Below, in pieces: positions 8,713-24,844 of a stretch of 64,000 nt of DNA. Source of the DNA: JAGQIB01 sp041393395. GTDB taxonomy: Bacteria > ARS69. The first letter of the stretch is position 1, and each line of letters starts with the position of its first letter. The notes below the pieces were generated by a model that worked only from the letters and a program-made list of their open reading frames with translations, was not told the DNA's origin and searched no databases. Both the position numbers and the translations under genes were made by a program. The stretch is taken from the NCBI GenBank assembly GCA_041393395.1, contig JAWKKG010000002.1, positions 310,001 to 374,000 on the forward strand. The letters run 5' to 3'.

Positions 8713-10152
8713 ATGGCGCTGGTGATCTGGGACACGCTGCGGGGCGGCAAGTATCCGTTCGAGCCCGTGCAACGCGGCAAGGTCGGCATGTACGTCTGCG
8801 GCATGACCGTGCAGGCGCGCCCGCACGTGGGGCACATGCGCTCCTTCGTGGTCGCGGATCTGATGCGGCGCGTGTTCCGTGCGCGCGGCTACGAGGTCAC
8901 GCTCGTCCAGAACTTCACCGACATCGACGACAAGATCATCGCGAAGGCGAACGAGGCCGGCCGCGACTACCGCGAGTTCGCCGAGGACAACATCCGCTCG
9001 TACTTCCAGGCGGCGGACTGGATGGGCATCGAACGGGCCACGCACTACCCTCGCGCCACCGATCACATTCCCGAGATCCTCGCGATGATCGGGGACCTGA
9101 TCGACAAGGGACATGCGTACGCGTCCGGCGGCGACGTCTTCTACGACGTCACGTCGAAGGACGACTACGGCAAGCTGTCGCGTCGCCGGGTCGACGAGCT
9201 CCGGGCGGGCGTGCGGGTCGACGTCGACGAGGACAAGCGCCACCCGGTGGATTTCGCGCTGTGGAAGGCGGCGAAGCCGGGCGAGCCCGCGTGGGACAGC
9301 CCGTGGGGTCCGGGGCGTCCGGGCTGGCACATCGAGTGCAGCGCGATGGCCGTGAAGCTGCTCGGGAGCACGCTGGATCTCCACGGCGGCGGCCGCGATC
9401 TCGTGTTCCCGCACCACGAGAACGAGCTCGCGCAGTCCGAGGCCTCCACCGGGTGCGCCTTCGCGCGGCACTGGGTGGAGAGCGGGCTCGTGAACCTCGG
9501 CGGGCAGAAGATGTCCAAGTCGACGGGCATCTTCTTCGCGATGGACGACGTGATGCGGGAGATCGACCCGGCCACCCTGCGGCTGTACTTCTACTCGACG
9601 CACTACCGGAGCCCGATCGAGTACGGCAAGGTGCGGCTGGAGGAGTCCCGGGCGGCGCGGGAACGCGTCGCGAACTTCCTGCGCGCCGCCGCCCACGCGG
9701 GCGGCGCCGGAGCGAAGGTCGAGCGGCCGGCCGGTCTCGCCGGCCTGGACGCGGAGTTCGCGGACGCGATCGACGCCACCGCGCGTGAGTTCCACGAGGC
9801 GCTGGACGACGACTTCAACTCCGCCGGAGCGCTCGGGAAGGTGTTCGAGCTGATCCGGGCCGGGAACCAGTTCCTTCAGGCCGGGGCGACCTCACCGTAC
9901 TACGGCGCGTTGCTGGCCCGCGCTCGCGCCACGGTGCTCGAGCTCGGCGACCTGGTCGGGATCGACTTCGCATCCGGCGCGCCGACCGCCGGTTCTCTCC
10001 CGGACGAGGTCCAGGCCCTCGTCGAACAGCGCGAGGAGGCCCGGCGGGGGCGCGACTTCGCGCGCGCCGACGACCTCCGCGCCCGGATCCGGGAGGCGGG
10101 CTGGGTCGTGGAAGACCGCCCGGACGGGCCGCTCGTGAAGCTCGCGGACTAG
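8713..10152 (+). CDS. cysS: Cysteinyl-tRNA synthetase
   Basis: Class I aminoacyl-tRNA synthetase charging tRNA-Cys; 479 residues. The HIGH equivalent is HVGHM near residue 38 and the KMSKS loop is GGQKMSKSTG near 265. The catalytic zinc is expected from the Cys in YVCGMT (29), the Cys in HIECSAM, and the later His/Glu. The C-terminal helical anticodon domain ends with the usual RDFARADDLRARIREAGW. A Shine-Dalgarno AGGAGAGAG lies 3-11 nt before the ATG. It is the last gene of the udg-led transcript; a GC-rich non-coding gap follows. Confidence 0.97.
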   Translation: MALVIWDTLRGGKYPFEPVQRGKVGMYVCGMTVQARPHVGHMRSFVVADLMRRVFRARGYEVTLVQNFTDIDDKIIAKANEAGRDYREFAEDNIRSYFQAADWMGIERATHYPRATDHIPEILAMIGDLIDKGHAYASGGDVFYDVTSKDDYGKLSRRRVDELRAGVRVDVDEDKRHPVDFALWKAAKPGEPAWDSPWGPGRPGWHIECSAMAVKLLGSTLDLHGGGRDLVFPHHENELAQSEASTGCAFARHWVESGLVNLGGQKMSKSTGIFFAMDDVMREIDPATLRLYFYSTHYRSPIEYGKVRLEESRAARERVANFLRAAAHAGGAGAKVERPAGLAGLDAEFADAIDATAREFHEALDDDFNSAGALGKVFELIRAGNQFLQAGATSPYYGALLARARATVLELGDLVGIDFASGAPTAGSLPDEVQALVEQREEARRGRDFARADDLRARIREAGWVVEDRPDGPLVKLAD

Positions 10153-10364
10153 GGTCGCGGCCGCGCCGTCCCCCTCCGCGGGGCGGTTGATCGGCTGCAG
10201 GCGCCGGCTCCGGGCGAATGCTCGTACGAATCAAGGTGAATTGTCGCCCCGGCCCGGCCCGGCCCCGCCCCGGCCGGCCCGCCCGAGCCGGGCTCCCTTC
10301 CCGGGCCCGGAGGTCCTGGCCCCCCGCCGCTGCGCTCTTCTTTCCCCGGGGGCGGCACCGGCGG
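10153..10364. other. GC-rich intergenic segment between cysS and the tRNA promoters
   Basis: No gene is credible here. The segment is dominated by runs of C and G, with tandem GGCCC-like units at 10244-10287 and a 6-bp hairpin (10288-10293 with 10305-10310). Just after the cysS stop an imperfect hairpin (near 10167-10187) is not followed by a T run, so an intrinsic terminator is not evident. Small frames through this stretch are low-complexity Pro/Arg/Gly translations. Confidence 0.6.
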
Positions 10365-10393
10365 TTGACACCTCGGGTGCCGCGACGTAGCTT
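10365..10393 (+). promoter_or_regulatory. Upstream promoter candidate of the tRNA-tuf operon
   Basis: TTGACA at 10365-10370, exactly 17 nt of spacer, then TAGCTT at 10388-10393. The -35 is perfect and the -10 weak. It lies about 145 nt before the first tRNA, so its transcript would have a longer leader than the one from the second promoter at 10487. Confidence 0.45.
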
Positions 10394-10486
10394 CGTGCCG
10401 CTTCCGGGAGTTTTCTGGATCCAGAGCCGAGAAAGGGGTCTCGCCGAGATCGGCCTCGCGTTCGTGCGCGGGGTGCTTTCGCGCGC

Positions 10487-10516
10487 TTGACACTTGACGT
10501 TGGGCTCCGCTAGATT
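10487..10516 (+). promoter_or_regulatory. Proximal promoter of the tRNA-tuf operon
   Basis: TTGACA at 10487-10492, 18 nt of spacer and TAGATT at 10511-10516 put the expected start near 10523, some 17 nt before the tRNA-Thr gene. An overlapping second TTGACG at 10494 is too close to the -10 to be used with it. This is the expected strong promoter for the tRNA-tuf-L33-tRNA-Trp transcript. Confidence 0.6.
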
Positions 10517-10539
10517 CCCCGGTTCACGCCGTGCGACAT

Positions 10540-10612
10540 GCTGGCGTAGCTCAATCGGTAGAGCACCTCACTTGTAATGAGGCGGTTGGGGGTTCGATTC
10601 CTCTCGCCAGCT
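10540..10612 (+). tRNA. tRNA-Thr (anticodon TGT)
   Basis: Complete cloverleaf: acceptor GCTGGCG pairs with CGCCAGC (10605-10611), D-arm GCTC/GAGC, anticodon stem CCTCA/TGAGG with loop CTTGTAA (anticodon TGT at 10573-10575), and T-loop TTCGATT. The T-stem contains two G-T pairs. The 3' CCA is not encoded: after the discriminator T the DNA reads CGCC, unlike the other tRNAs of the cluster, so CCA must be added enzymatically. It corresponds to thrU of the E. coli tufB operon. Confidence 0.95.
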
Positions 10613-10719
10613 CGCCTGGGGTGCACGTGCGAGTGCTCCAGGGATCGAAGCCACCCGTCGCGGCGGACGGGTCGTTTCGGTCGCCGATCGTCGCGGTCAG
10701 TGAAGTGACCCGGCCATGT

Positions 10720-10805
10720 GGCGAGGTTCCCGAGTGGCCAAAGGGGGCAGACTGTAAATCTGTTGGCGCACGCCTTCGAAGGTTCGAATCCTTCCCTCGC
10801 CACCA
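10720..10805 (+). tRNA. tRNA-Tyr (anticodon GTA)
   Basis: Class II tRNA with a long variable arm. Acceptor GGCGAGG pairs with CCTCGCC (10795-10801), discriminator A, and an encoded CCA at 10803-10805. The anticodon loop CTGTAAA gives GTA. It is second in the cluster, as tyrU is in E. coli. Confidence 0.95.
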
Positions 10806-10934
10806 GCTGGAGGTTCTGAGTTCGGAACAGATCGAACGAAAGAGTCGACGCGTCCGGGGATCTCGACCGGGCGCGCGTCCGTGCCTACCGCCGCGCGGCG
10901 CCGGACAGCGACCCGGTTCGATCGGGAGCGACGA

Positions 10935-11011
10935 GCGGGAATAGCTCAGTTGGCTAGAGCATCAGCCTTCCAAGCTGAGGGTCGCGGGTTCGAATCCCGT
11001 TTCCCGCTCCA
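10935..11011 (+). tRNA. tRNA-Gly (anticodon TCC)
   Basis: Acceptor GCGGGAA pairs with TTCCCGC (11001-11007), discriminator T, encoded CCA at 11009-11011. Anticodon stem TCAGC/GCTGA with loop CTTCCAA (TCC) and T-stem CGGG-type with TTCGAAT loop. Third in the cluster, matching glyT of E. coli. Confidence 0.95.
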
Positions 11012-11042
11012 GACGAAGGCGACTCGAGTCGCCGGGGAGTAC

Positions 11043-11118
11043 GGCCACGTAGCTCAGTCGGTAGAGCAATTGCATGGTAAGCAATAGGTCAGCGGTTCGA
11101 TTCCGCTCGTGGCCTCCA
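11043..11118 (+). tRNA. tRNA-Thr (anticodon GGT)
   Basis: Acceptor GGCCACG pairs with CGTGGCC (11108-11114), discriminator T, encoded CCA at 11116-11118. The anticodon stem ATTGC/GCAAT carries loop ATGGTAA, giving anticodon GGT; position 32 is A rather than the usual pyrimidine. It directly precedes tuf, as thrT does in E. coli. Confidence 0.93.
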
Positions 11119-11132
11119 TCATCGGGTCCGTC

Positions 11133-11153
11133 GCCGGCGGATCGACCGCCGGC
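11133..11153 (+). promoter_or_regulatory. Hairpin in the tRNA-Thr to tuf1 leader
   Basis: GCCGGCGG (11133-11140), loop ATCGA, CCGCCGGC (11146-11153): an 8-bp perfect stem 15 nt after the tRNA 3' end, in the 157-nt spacer before tuf1. A short repeated CAGACAGACCG-like stretch follows at about 11169-11193. The hairpin may mark the processing point between tRNA and mRNA; that role is inferred. Confidence 0.4.
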
Positions 11154-11275
11154 CGCCGGAGCGCCGGCAGACAGACCGCAGACAGACAGACCGTAGGACG
11201 TTCGCTGATTCGAGAAGGCTCCACCCCGCGGGCAGTCAGTCCCCGCTCAGTCGCTGCGAAAGGACGAGAGGATCC

Positions 11276-12466
<1,191 letters not shown>

Positions 12467-12486
12467 CGGGCGGGGTCCGAGGAACC

Positions 12487-12636
12487 GTGCGCATCAAGGT
12501 GGTGTTGGCCTGCTCCGAGTGCGGGGCCCGCAACTACACCACCAGCAAGGACAAGGTGAAGCACCCCGAGCGGCTCGCGCGTCGCAAGTTCTGCTCGAAG
12601 TGCAACGCCCACACGGAACACCGGGAGACCCGCTGA
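12487..12636 (+). CDS. rpmG: 50S ribosomal protein L33
   Basis: A 49-residue large-subunit protein, GTG start at 12487. The sequence begins MRIKVVLACSECGARNYTT and has a second pair in FCSKCNAHTEH, so it is the zinc-ribbon (C+) form with two CxxC pairs. Its place between tuf and tRNA-Trp is also found in other bacteria such as Thermus. The spacing from tuf1 is 20 nt, and CGAGGAACC upstream is the ribosome-binding site. Confidence 0.95.
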   Translation: MRIKVVLACSECGARNYTTSKDKVKHPERLARRKFCSKCNAHTEHRETR

Positions 12637-12690
12637 CGGGGATCCCGCGCGATGGTGGCCGAAGGTGCGGCCGAACGGGAGTGGACAGGA

Positions 12691-12766
12691 AGGCGTGTAG
12701 CTCAATTGGTAGAGCATCGGTCTCCAAAACCGAGGGCTGCGGGTTCGAGTCCTGCCACGCCTGCCA
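12691..12766 (+). tRNA. tRNA-Trp (anticodon CCA)
   Basis: Acceptor AGGCGTG pairs with CACGCCT (12756-12762), discriminator G, encoded CCA at 12764-12766. Anticodon stem TCGGT/ACCGA with loop CTCCAAA gives anticodon CCA. It sits between rpmG and secE. Confidence 0.95.
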
Positions 12767-12846
12767 TCCGCTGAGCGCCGACCGGACCGCCCGCGTGTCC
12801 GGCCCGAATTCGAGAACCGGGTGCGACCCGGGCGGAGCGTAAGGAA

Positions 12847-13032
12847 ATGTTCGAGAAGGCCAAGAAGTTCCTCCAGGACGTCCGCGCCGAGATGGGGAAG
12901 GTCAGCTGGCCGACCCTCGCGGAGCTCCGGGGATCGACCATGGTGGTGATCGTCACGGTCATCATCCTCGCGGTGTTCATCGGGTTGGTGGACCGGGTCC
13001 TGGCCTTCGGGCTCGAGTGGATCCTGAGCTAG
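12847..13032 (+). CDS. secE: Preprotein translocase subunit SecE
   Basis: 61 residues with the single C-terminal transmembrane helix of most bacterial SecE proteins (VVIVTVIILAVFIGLVDRVL) after the conserved amphipathic segment VRAEMGKVSWPTLAEL. It clamps the SecY channel encoded at 38.8 kb. ATG at 12847 follows GGAGCGTAAGGAA. Upstream of nusG as in nearly all bacteria. Confidence 0.96.
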   Translation: MFEKAKKFLQDVRAEMGKVSWPTLAELRGSTMVVIVTVIILAVFIGLVDRVLAFGLEWILS

Positions 13033-13148
13033 CGACCCGACCGATCCACCCGAGCAGTGCAATCGGGTCTCCGCCTTCGTCGCGAGGGGGGACCGAAACC
13101 CCGGGGCGGCGAGGACAAGGCGGTTCGGTGATGTCGCGGGAGACTGAG

Positions 13149-13682
13149 ATGGCGATGAAGTGGTATGCGATCCATACCTATTCGGGTCACGAGAACAAGG
13201 TGAAGTCGAACCTCGAGCGCGCCATCGCGTCCTCCGGGTACGACGAGCGTTTCGGTCGTGTGCTCGTGCCCACGCAGGTCGTGACGGAGATGAAGAACGG
13301 GAAGAAGACCCAGACCACGCGCAAGTTCTTCCCGAGCTACATCATCATCGAGATGGATCTGGACGACGACACCTGGCACGTCGTGCGCGACTGCCCGGGA
13401 GTCTCGCGATTCGTCGGGGCGGACGTGTCGAAGCCGGATCCGCTGCGCGAGGAAGAGGTCCGTCGACTGCTCGGCCAGATCGAGGGAACGAAGGATCGTG
13501 CCATTCCGGAGATCCCGTTCCACGAGGGCGAGCACGTCAAGGTCGTCGACGGTCCGTTCAGCGACTTCACGGGGGTGGTGGAGGAGGTCAATCCGGAGCG
13601 CGGCAAGTTGAAGGTCATGGTCACGATCTTCGGGCGCGCCACCCCGGTCGAGCTGGACTTCCTGCAGGTGCAGTCGGTCTGA
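13149..13682 (+). CDS. nusG: Transcription elongation/antitermination factor NusG
   Basis: 177 residues. The NGN domain opens MAMKWYAIHTYSGHENKVK and contains FFPSYIIIEM and the conserved VRDCPGVSRFVG; the C-terminal KOW domain carries FHEGEHVKVVDGPFSDFTG. It binds RNA polymerase and links it to Rho or to ribosomal S10. The ATG at 13149 is chosen because GGGAG lies 6 nt upstream and most NusG proteins start next to KKWY; in-frame starts at 13131 and 13128 would add six or seven residues. Confidence 0.96.
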   Translation: MAMKWYAIHTYSGHENKVKSNLERAIASSGYDERFGRVLVPTQVVTEMKNGKKTQTTRKFFPSYIIIEMDLDDDTWHVVRDCPGVSRFVGADVSKPDPLREEEVRRLLGQIEGTKDRAIPEIPFHEGEHVKVVDGPFSDFTGVVEEVNPERGKLKVMVTIFGRATPVELDFLQVQSV

Positions 13683-13747
13683 CGCTCGCTACGCAAAACC
13701 AGAGGAACCGGCCCCGCTGACGGCGGGCGGAACGAAAGGGAAGTCCG

Positions 13748-14176
13748 ATGGCGCCACCGAAGAAAGAGATGGCGAAGATCAAGCTCCAGATCAAGGCGGG
13801 TCAGGCGAACCCGGCTCCCCCCGTGGGACCGGCGCTCGGCCAGCACGGCGTCAACATCATGGACTTCTGCAAGCAGTTCAACGACCGCACGAAGGCCGAG
13901 ATGGGAATGGTCACGCCGGTCGTCATCACGGTCTACCAGGACCGGACCTTCAGCTTCATCACGAAGACGCCGCCGGCGTCCGTGCTCCTGCTGAAGTCCA
14001 TGAAGATCGAGAAGGGCTCGGGCGAGCCGAACCGCAACAAGATCGGCAAGGTCACGCAGGCCCAGCTCCGGGAGATCGCGGAGCTCAAGATGCCGGATCT
14101 GAACGCGAACGATGTCGAGGCCGCAATGCGCATGGTCGCCGGCACCGCCCGCAGCATGGGGATCGAGCTCGCGTAG
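13748..14176 (+). CDS. rplK: 50S ribosomal protein L11
   Basis: 142 residues, usual length. Conserved opening KIKLQIKAGQANPAPPVGPA with GQHGVNIMDFCKQFN after it; the C-terminal rRNA-binding domain ends in ARSMGIELA. L11 forms the GTPase-associated stalk base and is needed for the stringent factor RelA. Starts 66 nt after nusG behind AAAGGGAAG. Confidence 0.98.
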   Translation: MAPPKKEMAKIKLQIKAGQANPAPPVGPALGQHGVNIMDFCKQFNDRTKAEMGMVTPVVITVYQDRTFSFITKTPPASVLLLKSMKIEKGSGEPNRNKIGKVTQAQLREIAELKMPDLNANDVEAAMRMVAGTARSMGIELA

Positions 14177-14293
14177 TCGCTCGTCCCGCTCGTCTCGCGG
14201 ACCGCGCGCCGCATCCCTCGCGCGGGGGGCCACCACGCCCCGGAACGTGGGAGAGAGGTCCCGCCGGGACCCTTCGTCAGCCAGGAGTGCAGC

Positions 14294-14983
14294 ATGAAGC
14301 ACAGCCGGCGTTATCGCGAGGCCGAGGTTCATCGGGAGCCGTTGCGGAAGTACAGCGTTCCCGAAGCCGTCGGCATCGTGAAACAGAACGCCAAAGCGAA
14401 GTTCGACGAAACCGTCGAAGTCGCCGCGAACCTCGGGGTGGACCCGCGGCACGCGGACCAGCAGGTCCGTGGCACCGTCGTCCTCCCGCATGGCACCGGA
14501 CGGACCGTCCGCGTGCTCGTGCTCGCGCAAGGCGACAAGGAGAAGGAAGCCAAGGAGGCGGGAGCGGATTACGCCGGGTCGGAAGAGTTCATCACCAAGT
14601 TGCAGGGTGGCTGGACCGACATCGACGTGATCATCACGACCCCCGACATGATGGGGCAAGTGGGCAAGCTCGGACGGATCCTCGGACCGCGTGGGCTCAT
14701 GCCGAACCCGAAGGCCGGCACCGTGACGATGGATGTCGCGCGCGCCGTGCGTGAGGTCAAGGCAGGCAAGATCGAGTACCGGGTGGACAAGACCGGCAAT
14801 GTGCACGTGCCGGTCGGGAAGGCGTCGTTCTCGGAGGATGCGTTGACCGAGAACATCCGGACCCTGATCCAGGAGCTCCAGCGGGCCAAGCCGGCCGCCG
14901 CCAAGGGGACCTACTTCAAGAACGTTTCGGTCGCGTCCACGATGGGCCCGGGCGTCAAACTCGACGTCCAGTCCGAGACCTAG
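14294..14983 (+). CDS. rplA: 50S ribosomal protein L1
   Basis: 229 residues; two-domain L1 of the mobile L1 stalk. Signature elements are RKYSVPEAVGIVKQ, VLPHGTGRTVRV and LGPRGLMPNPKAGTV. In other bacteria L1 represses translation of its own L11-L1 operon by binding near the start of the rplK message. A 117-nt spacer separates it from rplK; CCAGGAG precedes the ATG. Only 11 nt separate it from rplJ. Confidence 0.98.
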   Translation: MKHSRRYREAEVHREPLRKYSVPEAVGIVKQNAKAKFDETVEVAANLGVDPRHADQQVRGTVVLPHGTGRTVRVLVLAQGDKEKEAKEAGADYAGSEEFITKLQGGWTDIDVIITTPDMMGQVGKLGRILGPRGLMPNPKAGTVTMDVARAVREVKAGKIEYRVDKTGNVHVPVGKASFSEDALTENIRTLIQELQRAKPAAAKGTYFKNVSVASTMGPGVKLDVQSET

Positions 14984-14994
14984 GGAGGAAGAAG

Positions 14995-15546
14995 ATGCCT
15001 ACGGCTCAGAAGTCCGCGGTCATCGAAGAGCTCCGAGAGACCTTCGACGGCGCGACGGCGATCTTCCTCGCTGATTTCACGGGTCTCGACGTGGCTCAGA
15101 TCACGGACCTGCGGAGGAAGTGTCGCGAACAGGGGGTCCGGTTCACGGTGGTGAAGAACACGCTCGCGATCAAGGCGACGCGTGCGCTGGAGCTGCCGGA
15201 GCTGGAACCGCACTTCAAGGGTCCCACCGCGGTCGCGGTGTCCACGAACGATCCGGTCTCGCCGGCGAAGGTGCTGCTCGATTTCAACAAGCAGCACGAC
15301 AAGCCGGCGGTGAAGGCCGGGTTCGTCGAAGGACGGGTCCTGGACGCCGATCAGGTCAAGGCGCTGGCGAGTCTGCCCTCGCGCGAGCAGCTGCTCTCGC
15401 AGGTCATGCAGGTCGCCATGGGTCCGGTGCAGAACCTGGTCTACGCGCTGAACGACTCGATGACCCGTCTGGTCCGCGTCACCGACGCGGTGCGGGACGG
15501 CATGGAGAAGGGCACGATCCCGGCCGGCGGAGCCGGCGGGGAGTAG
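14995..15546 (+). CDS. rplJ: 50S ribosomal protein L10
   Basis: 183 residues. N-terminal rRNA-binding domain (EELRETFDGATAIFLADFTG, VVKNTLAIKATRALEL) followed by the C-terminal helix on which L7/L12 dimers dock. A strong GGAGGAAGAAG ribosome-binding site. The gene follows rplA after 11 nt, so the long independent L10 leader known from E. coli is absent; autoregulation, if any, must use sequence inside rplA. Confidence 0.97.
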   Translation: MPTAQKSAVIEELRETFDGATAIFLADFTGLDVAQITDLRRKCREQGVRFTVVKNTLAIKATRALELPELEPHFKGPTAVAVSTNDPVSPAKVLLDFNKQHDKPAVKAGFVEGRVLDADQVKALASLPSREQLLSQVMQVAMGPVQNLVYALNDSMTRLVRVTDAVRDGMEKGTIPAGGAGGE

Positions 15547-15649
15547 ACCGGAACGGCCGGCGCGTAAGGGCGCCGCTCGAAAGAATTGGGCGCGGCGGAT
15601 GAGGCCGTCGCGAAGTCAATAGGACGGAATTCGTCGGAGGAAGAGAAGA

Positions 15650-16042
15650 ATGGCCAGCGAGAGCGTCACCAAGGTCGTCGACATGATCGGCAGCATGACG
15701 GTGCTCGAGGTCGCGGACCTCGTGAAGGAGATGGAGGAGAAGTTCGGAGTCACGGCGGCCGCTCCCATGGCGATGATGCCGATGGGCGGGATGCCGATGG
15801 GCGGCGACGGCGGCGCGGCCGCCGCCGAGAAGACCGACTTCGACGTGATCCTCGCGTCTGCGGGCGACAAGAAGATCCAGGTCATCAAGGTCGTGCGCGC
15901 CATCACGGGCCTCGGTCTGAAGGAAGCGAAGGACCTGGTCGACGGCGCCCCGAAGCCGATCAAGGAAGGCGTCGAGAAGGCGGAGGCCGAGGACATCAAG
16001 AAGCAGATCGAAGAGGCCGGAGGCACTGTCGAGCTCAAGTAG
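15650..16042 (+). CDS. rplL: 50S ribosomal protein L7/L12
   Basis: 130 residues. The N-terminal dimerisation domain (1-35) and the C-terminal factor-binding domain (from KTDFDVILAS) with KIQVIKVVRAITGLGLKEA are typical. The hinge (36-60) is unusual: it holds six methionines and several glycines (APMAMMPMGGMPMGGDGG) rather than mainly alanine. L7/L12 recruits EF-Tu and EF-G to the ribosome. The 103-nt spacer upstream has a 6-bp hairpin with a 15-nt loop (15571-15597); GGAGGAAGAGAAG precedes the start. Confidence 0.98.
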   Translation: MASESVTKVVDMIGSMTVLEVADLVKEMEEKFGVTAAAPMAMMPMGGMPMGGDGGAAAAEKTDFDVILASAGDKKIQVIKVVRAITGLGLKEAKDLVDGAPKPIKEGVEKAEAEDIKKQIEEAGGTVELK

Positions 16043-16095
16043 TTCCGTGCTCCGCGGAGGGGCGGATCGCCTCTTCGTTGCCTCGAGGCTTCGTC

Positions 16096-16132
16096 GGGCG
16101 ACCCGGTCGGCGTGTTCCGACCGGGATCGCCC
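16096..16132 (+). promoter_or_regulatory. Strong hairpin between rplL and rpoB (attenuator or RNase III site)
   Basis: GGGCGACCCGGTCGG (16096-16110), 6-nt loop, CCGACCGGGATCGCCC (16117-16132): a 15-bp stem with one bulged A at 16126. No T run follows, so it is not a standard terminator. E. coli has an attenuator and an RNase III site in the same gap, where they lower rpoB relative to rplL. The role here is inferred from position and strength. Confidence 0.65.
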
Positions 16133-16183
16133 GTTCCGGTCTTACCCGCTCAGGGTGGAACCCGTTCGAAGGAGTCGGAATCC

Positions 16184-19989
<3,806 letters not shown>

Positions 19990-19990
<1 letters not shown>

Positions 19991-20039
19991 GATCGAAATG
20001 CGTCCGCTCCCGCCAGGCGGCGGGGGCGGACATCGATCC
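19990..20039 (+). promoter_or_regulatory. Long hairpin between rpoB and rpoC
   Basis: Outer stem GGATCGA (19990-19996) with TCGATCC (20033-20039), small internal loop, then inner stem GTCCGCTCCCGCC (20002-20014) with GGCGGGGGCGGAC (20019-20031) closed by AGGC. About 20 base pairs fill most of the 79-nt gap. There is no T run and rpoC follows with a strong GAGGAGGAA site, so mRNA stabilisation or processing is more likely than termination. Confidence 0.6.
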
Positions 20040-20069
20040 GGTTCGACCCCTTTTCCGAGGAGGAACCGA

Positions 20070-24176
<4,107 letters not shown>

Positions 24177-24211
24177 GACTGGCAGGACTGCAAGATCGGG
24201 AAGACGTGGGG

Positions 24212-24253
24212 AGGGGCGGTCGCGATCCCGTTCGTCGGGTGGCCGCCCCTTTT
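24212..24253 (+). terminator. Rho-independent terminator after rpoC
   Basis: AGGGGCGG (24212-24219) pairs with CCGCCCCT (24243-24250), followed by TTTTC; an inner CCCG/CGGG pairing shortens the loop. It separates the rpoBC transcript from the str operon, whose own promoter follows 58 nt later. Confidence 0.7.
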
Positions 24254-24310
24254 CATTGTCCGGTGTTGACGGCCGACTCGTCGTCGCCCTCGCGCCGACA
24301 GGGCGGGGCC

Positions 24311-24339
24311 TTGACACCGGGGAGGGCTTCCCCTAATCT
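24311..24339 (+). promoter_or_regulatory. Promoter of the str operon (rpsL)
   Basis: TTGACA at 24311-24316, 17-nt spacer, TAATCT at 24334-24339: the best match to a sigma70 promoter in the window, placed between the rpoC terminator and rpsL. The expected start is near 24346, about 40 nt before the rpsL TTG codon. Confidence 0.8.
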
Positions 24340-24386
24340 GGCTCGCCGATTTGACCTGCTCGGGAAAAAGGGCATCGGAGGAAGAT

Positions 24387-24761
24387 TTGCCGACCATCAA
24401 TCAGCTGGTTCGCAAGGGCCGGCAGCCGCAGAAGGCCAAGACGGCCTCGCCCGCGCTGAAGGCGTGTCCGCAGAAGCGCGGCGTCTGCACGCGTGTCTAC
24501 ACCACCACGCCGAAGAAGCCGAACTCGGCGCTTCGGAAGGTCGCGCGTGTGCGACTCACGAACGGCATCGAAGTCACGGCGTATGTCCCGGGTGAGGGAC
24601 ACAACCTGCAGGAGCACTCGATCGTCCTGATTCGCGGCGGACGAGTGAAGGATCTCCCGGGTGTGCGCTACCACATCATCCGTGGCGCTCTCGACTCGAG
24701 CGGCGTGGATGCGCGTCGCCAGGGCCGTTCGAAGTACGGGGCGAAGCGCCCGAAGAAGTAG
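24387..24761 (+). CDS. rpsL: 30S ribosomal protein S12
   Basis: 124 residues, TTG start at 24387 directly before PTINQLVRKGR, the invariant S12 N-terminus; CGGAGGAAGA lies just upstream. Decoding-centre protein. The streptomycin-relevant segments TTTPKKPNSALRK and PGEGHNLQEHS read as wild-type. An ATG at 24351 would add twelve unrelated residues and lies only 5 nt after the expected transcription start. Confidence 0.97.
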   Translation: MPTINQLVRKGRQPQKAKTASPALKACPQKRGVCTRVYTTTPKKPNSALRKVARVRLTNGIEVTAYVPGEGHNLQEHSIVLIRGGRVKDLPGVRYHIIRGALDSSGVDARRQGRSKYGAKRPKK

Positions 24762-24844
24762 GACCTCTTCGGAGGTTCGAGGAAGGTCGGACGTCGTCGT
24801 CTCTTTCGTGGTCGCGGTGAGCGATCCACGGGGGCGGCCAAGAC

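Noticed and set aside
10510..11087. Short open frames across the tRNA cluster
   Set aside because: They overlap four complete tRNA genes and contain tRNA-derived peptides; there is no ribosome-binding site.
14984..14994. L10-type autoregulatory leader before rplJ
   Set aside because: Only 11 nt separate rplA and rplJ, too short for the known leader structure.
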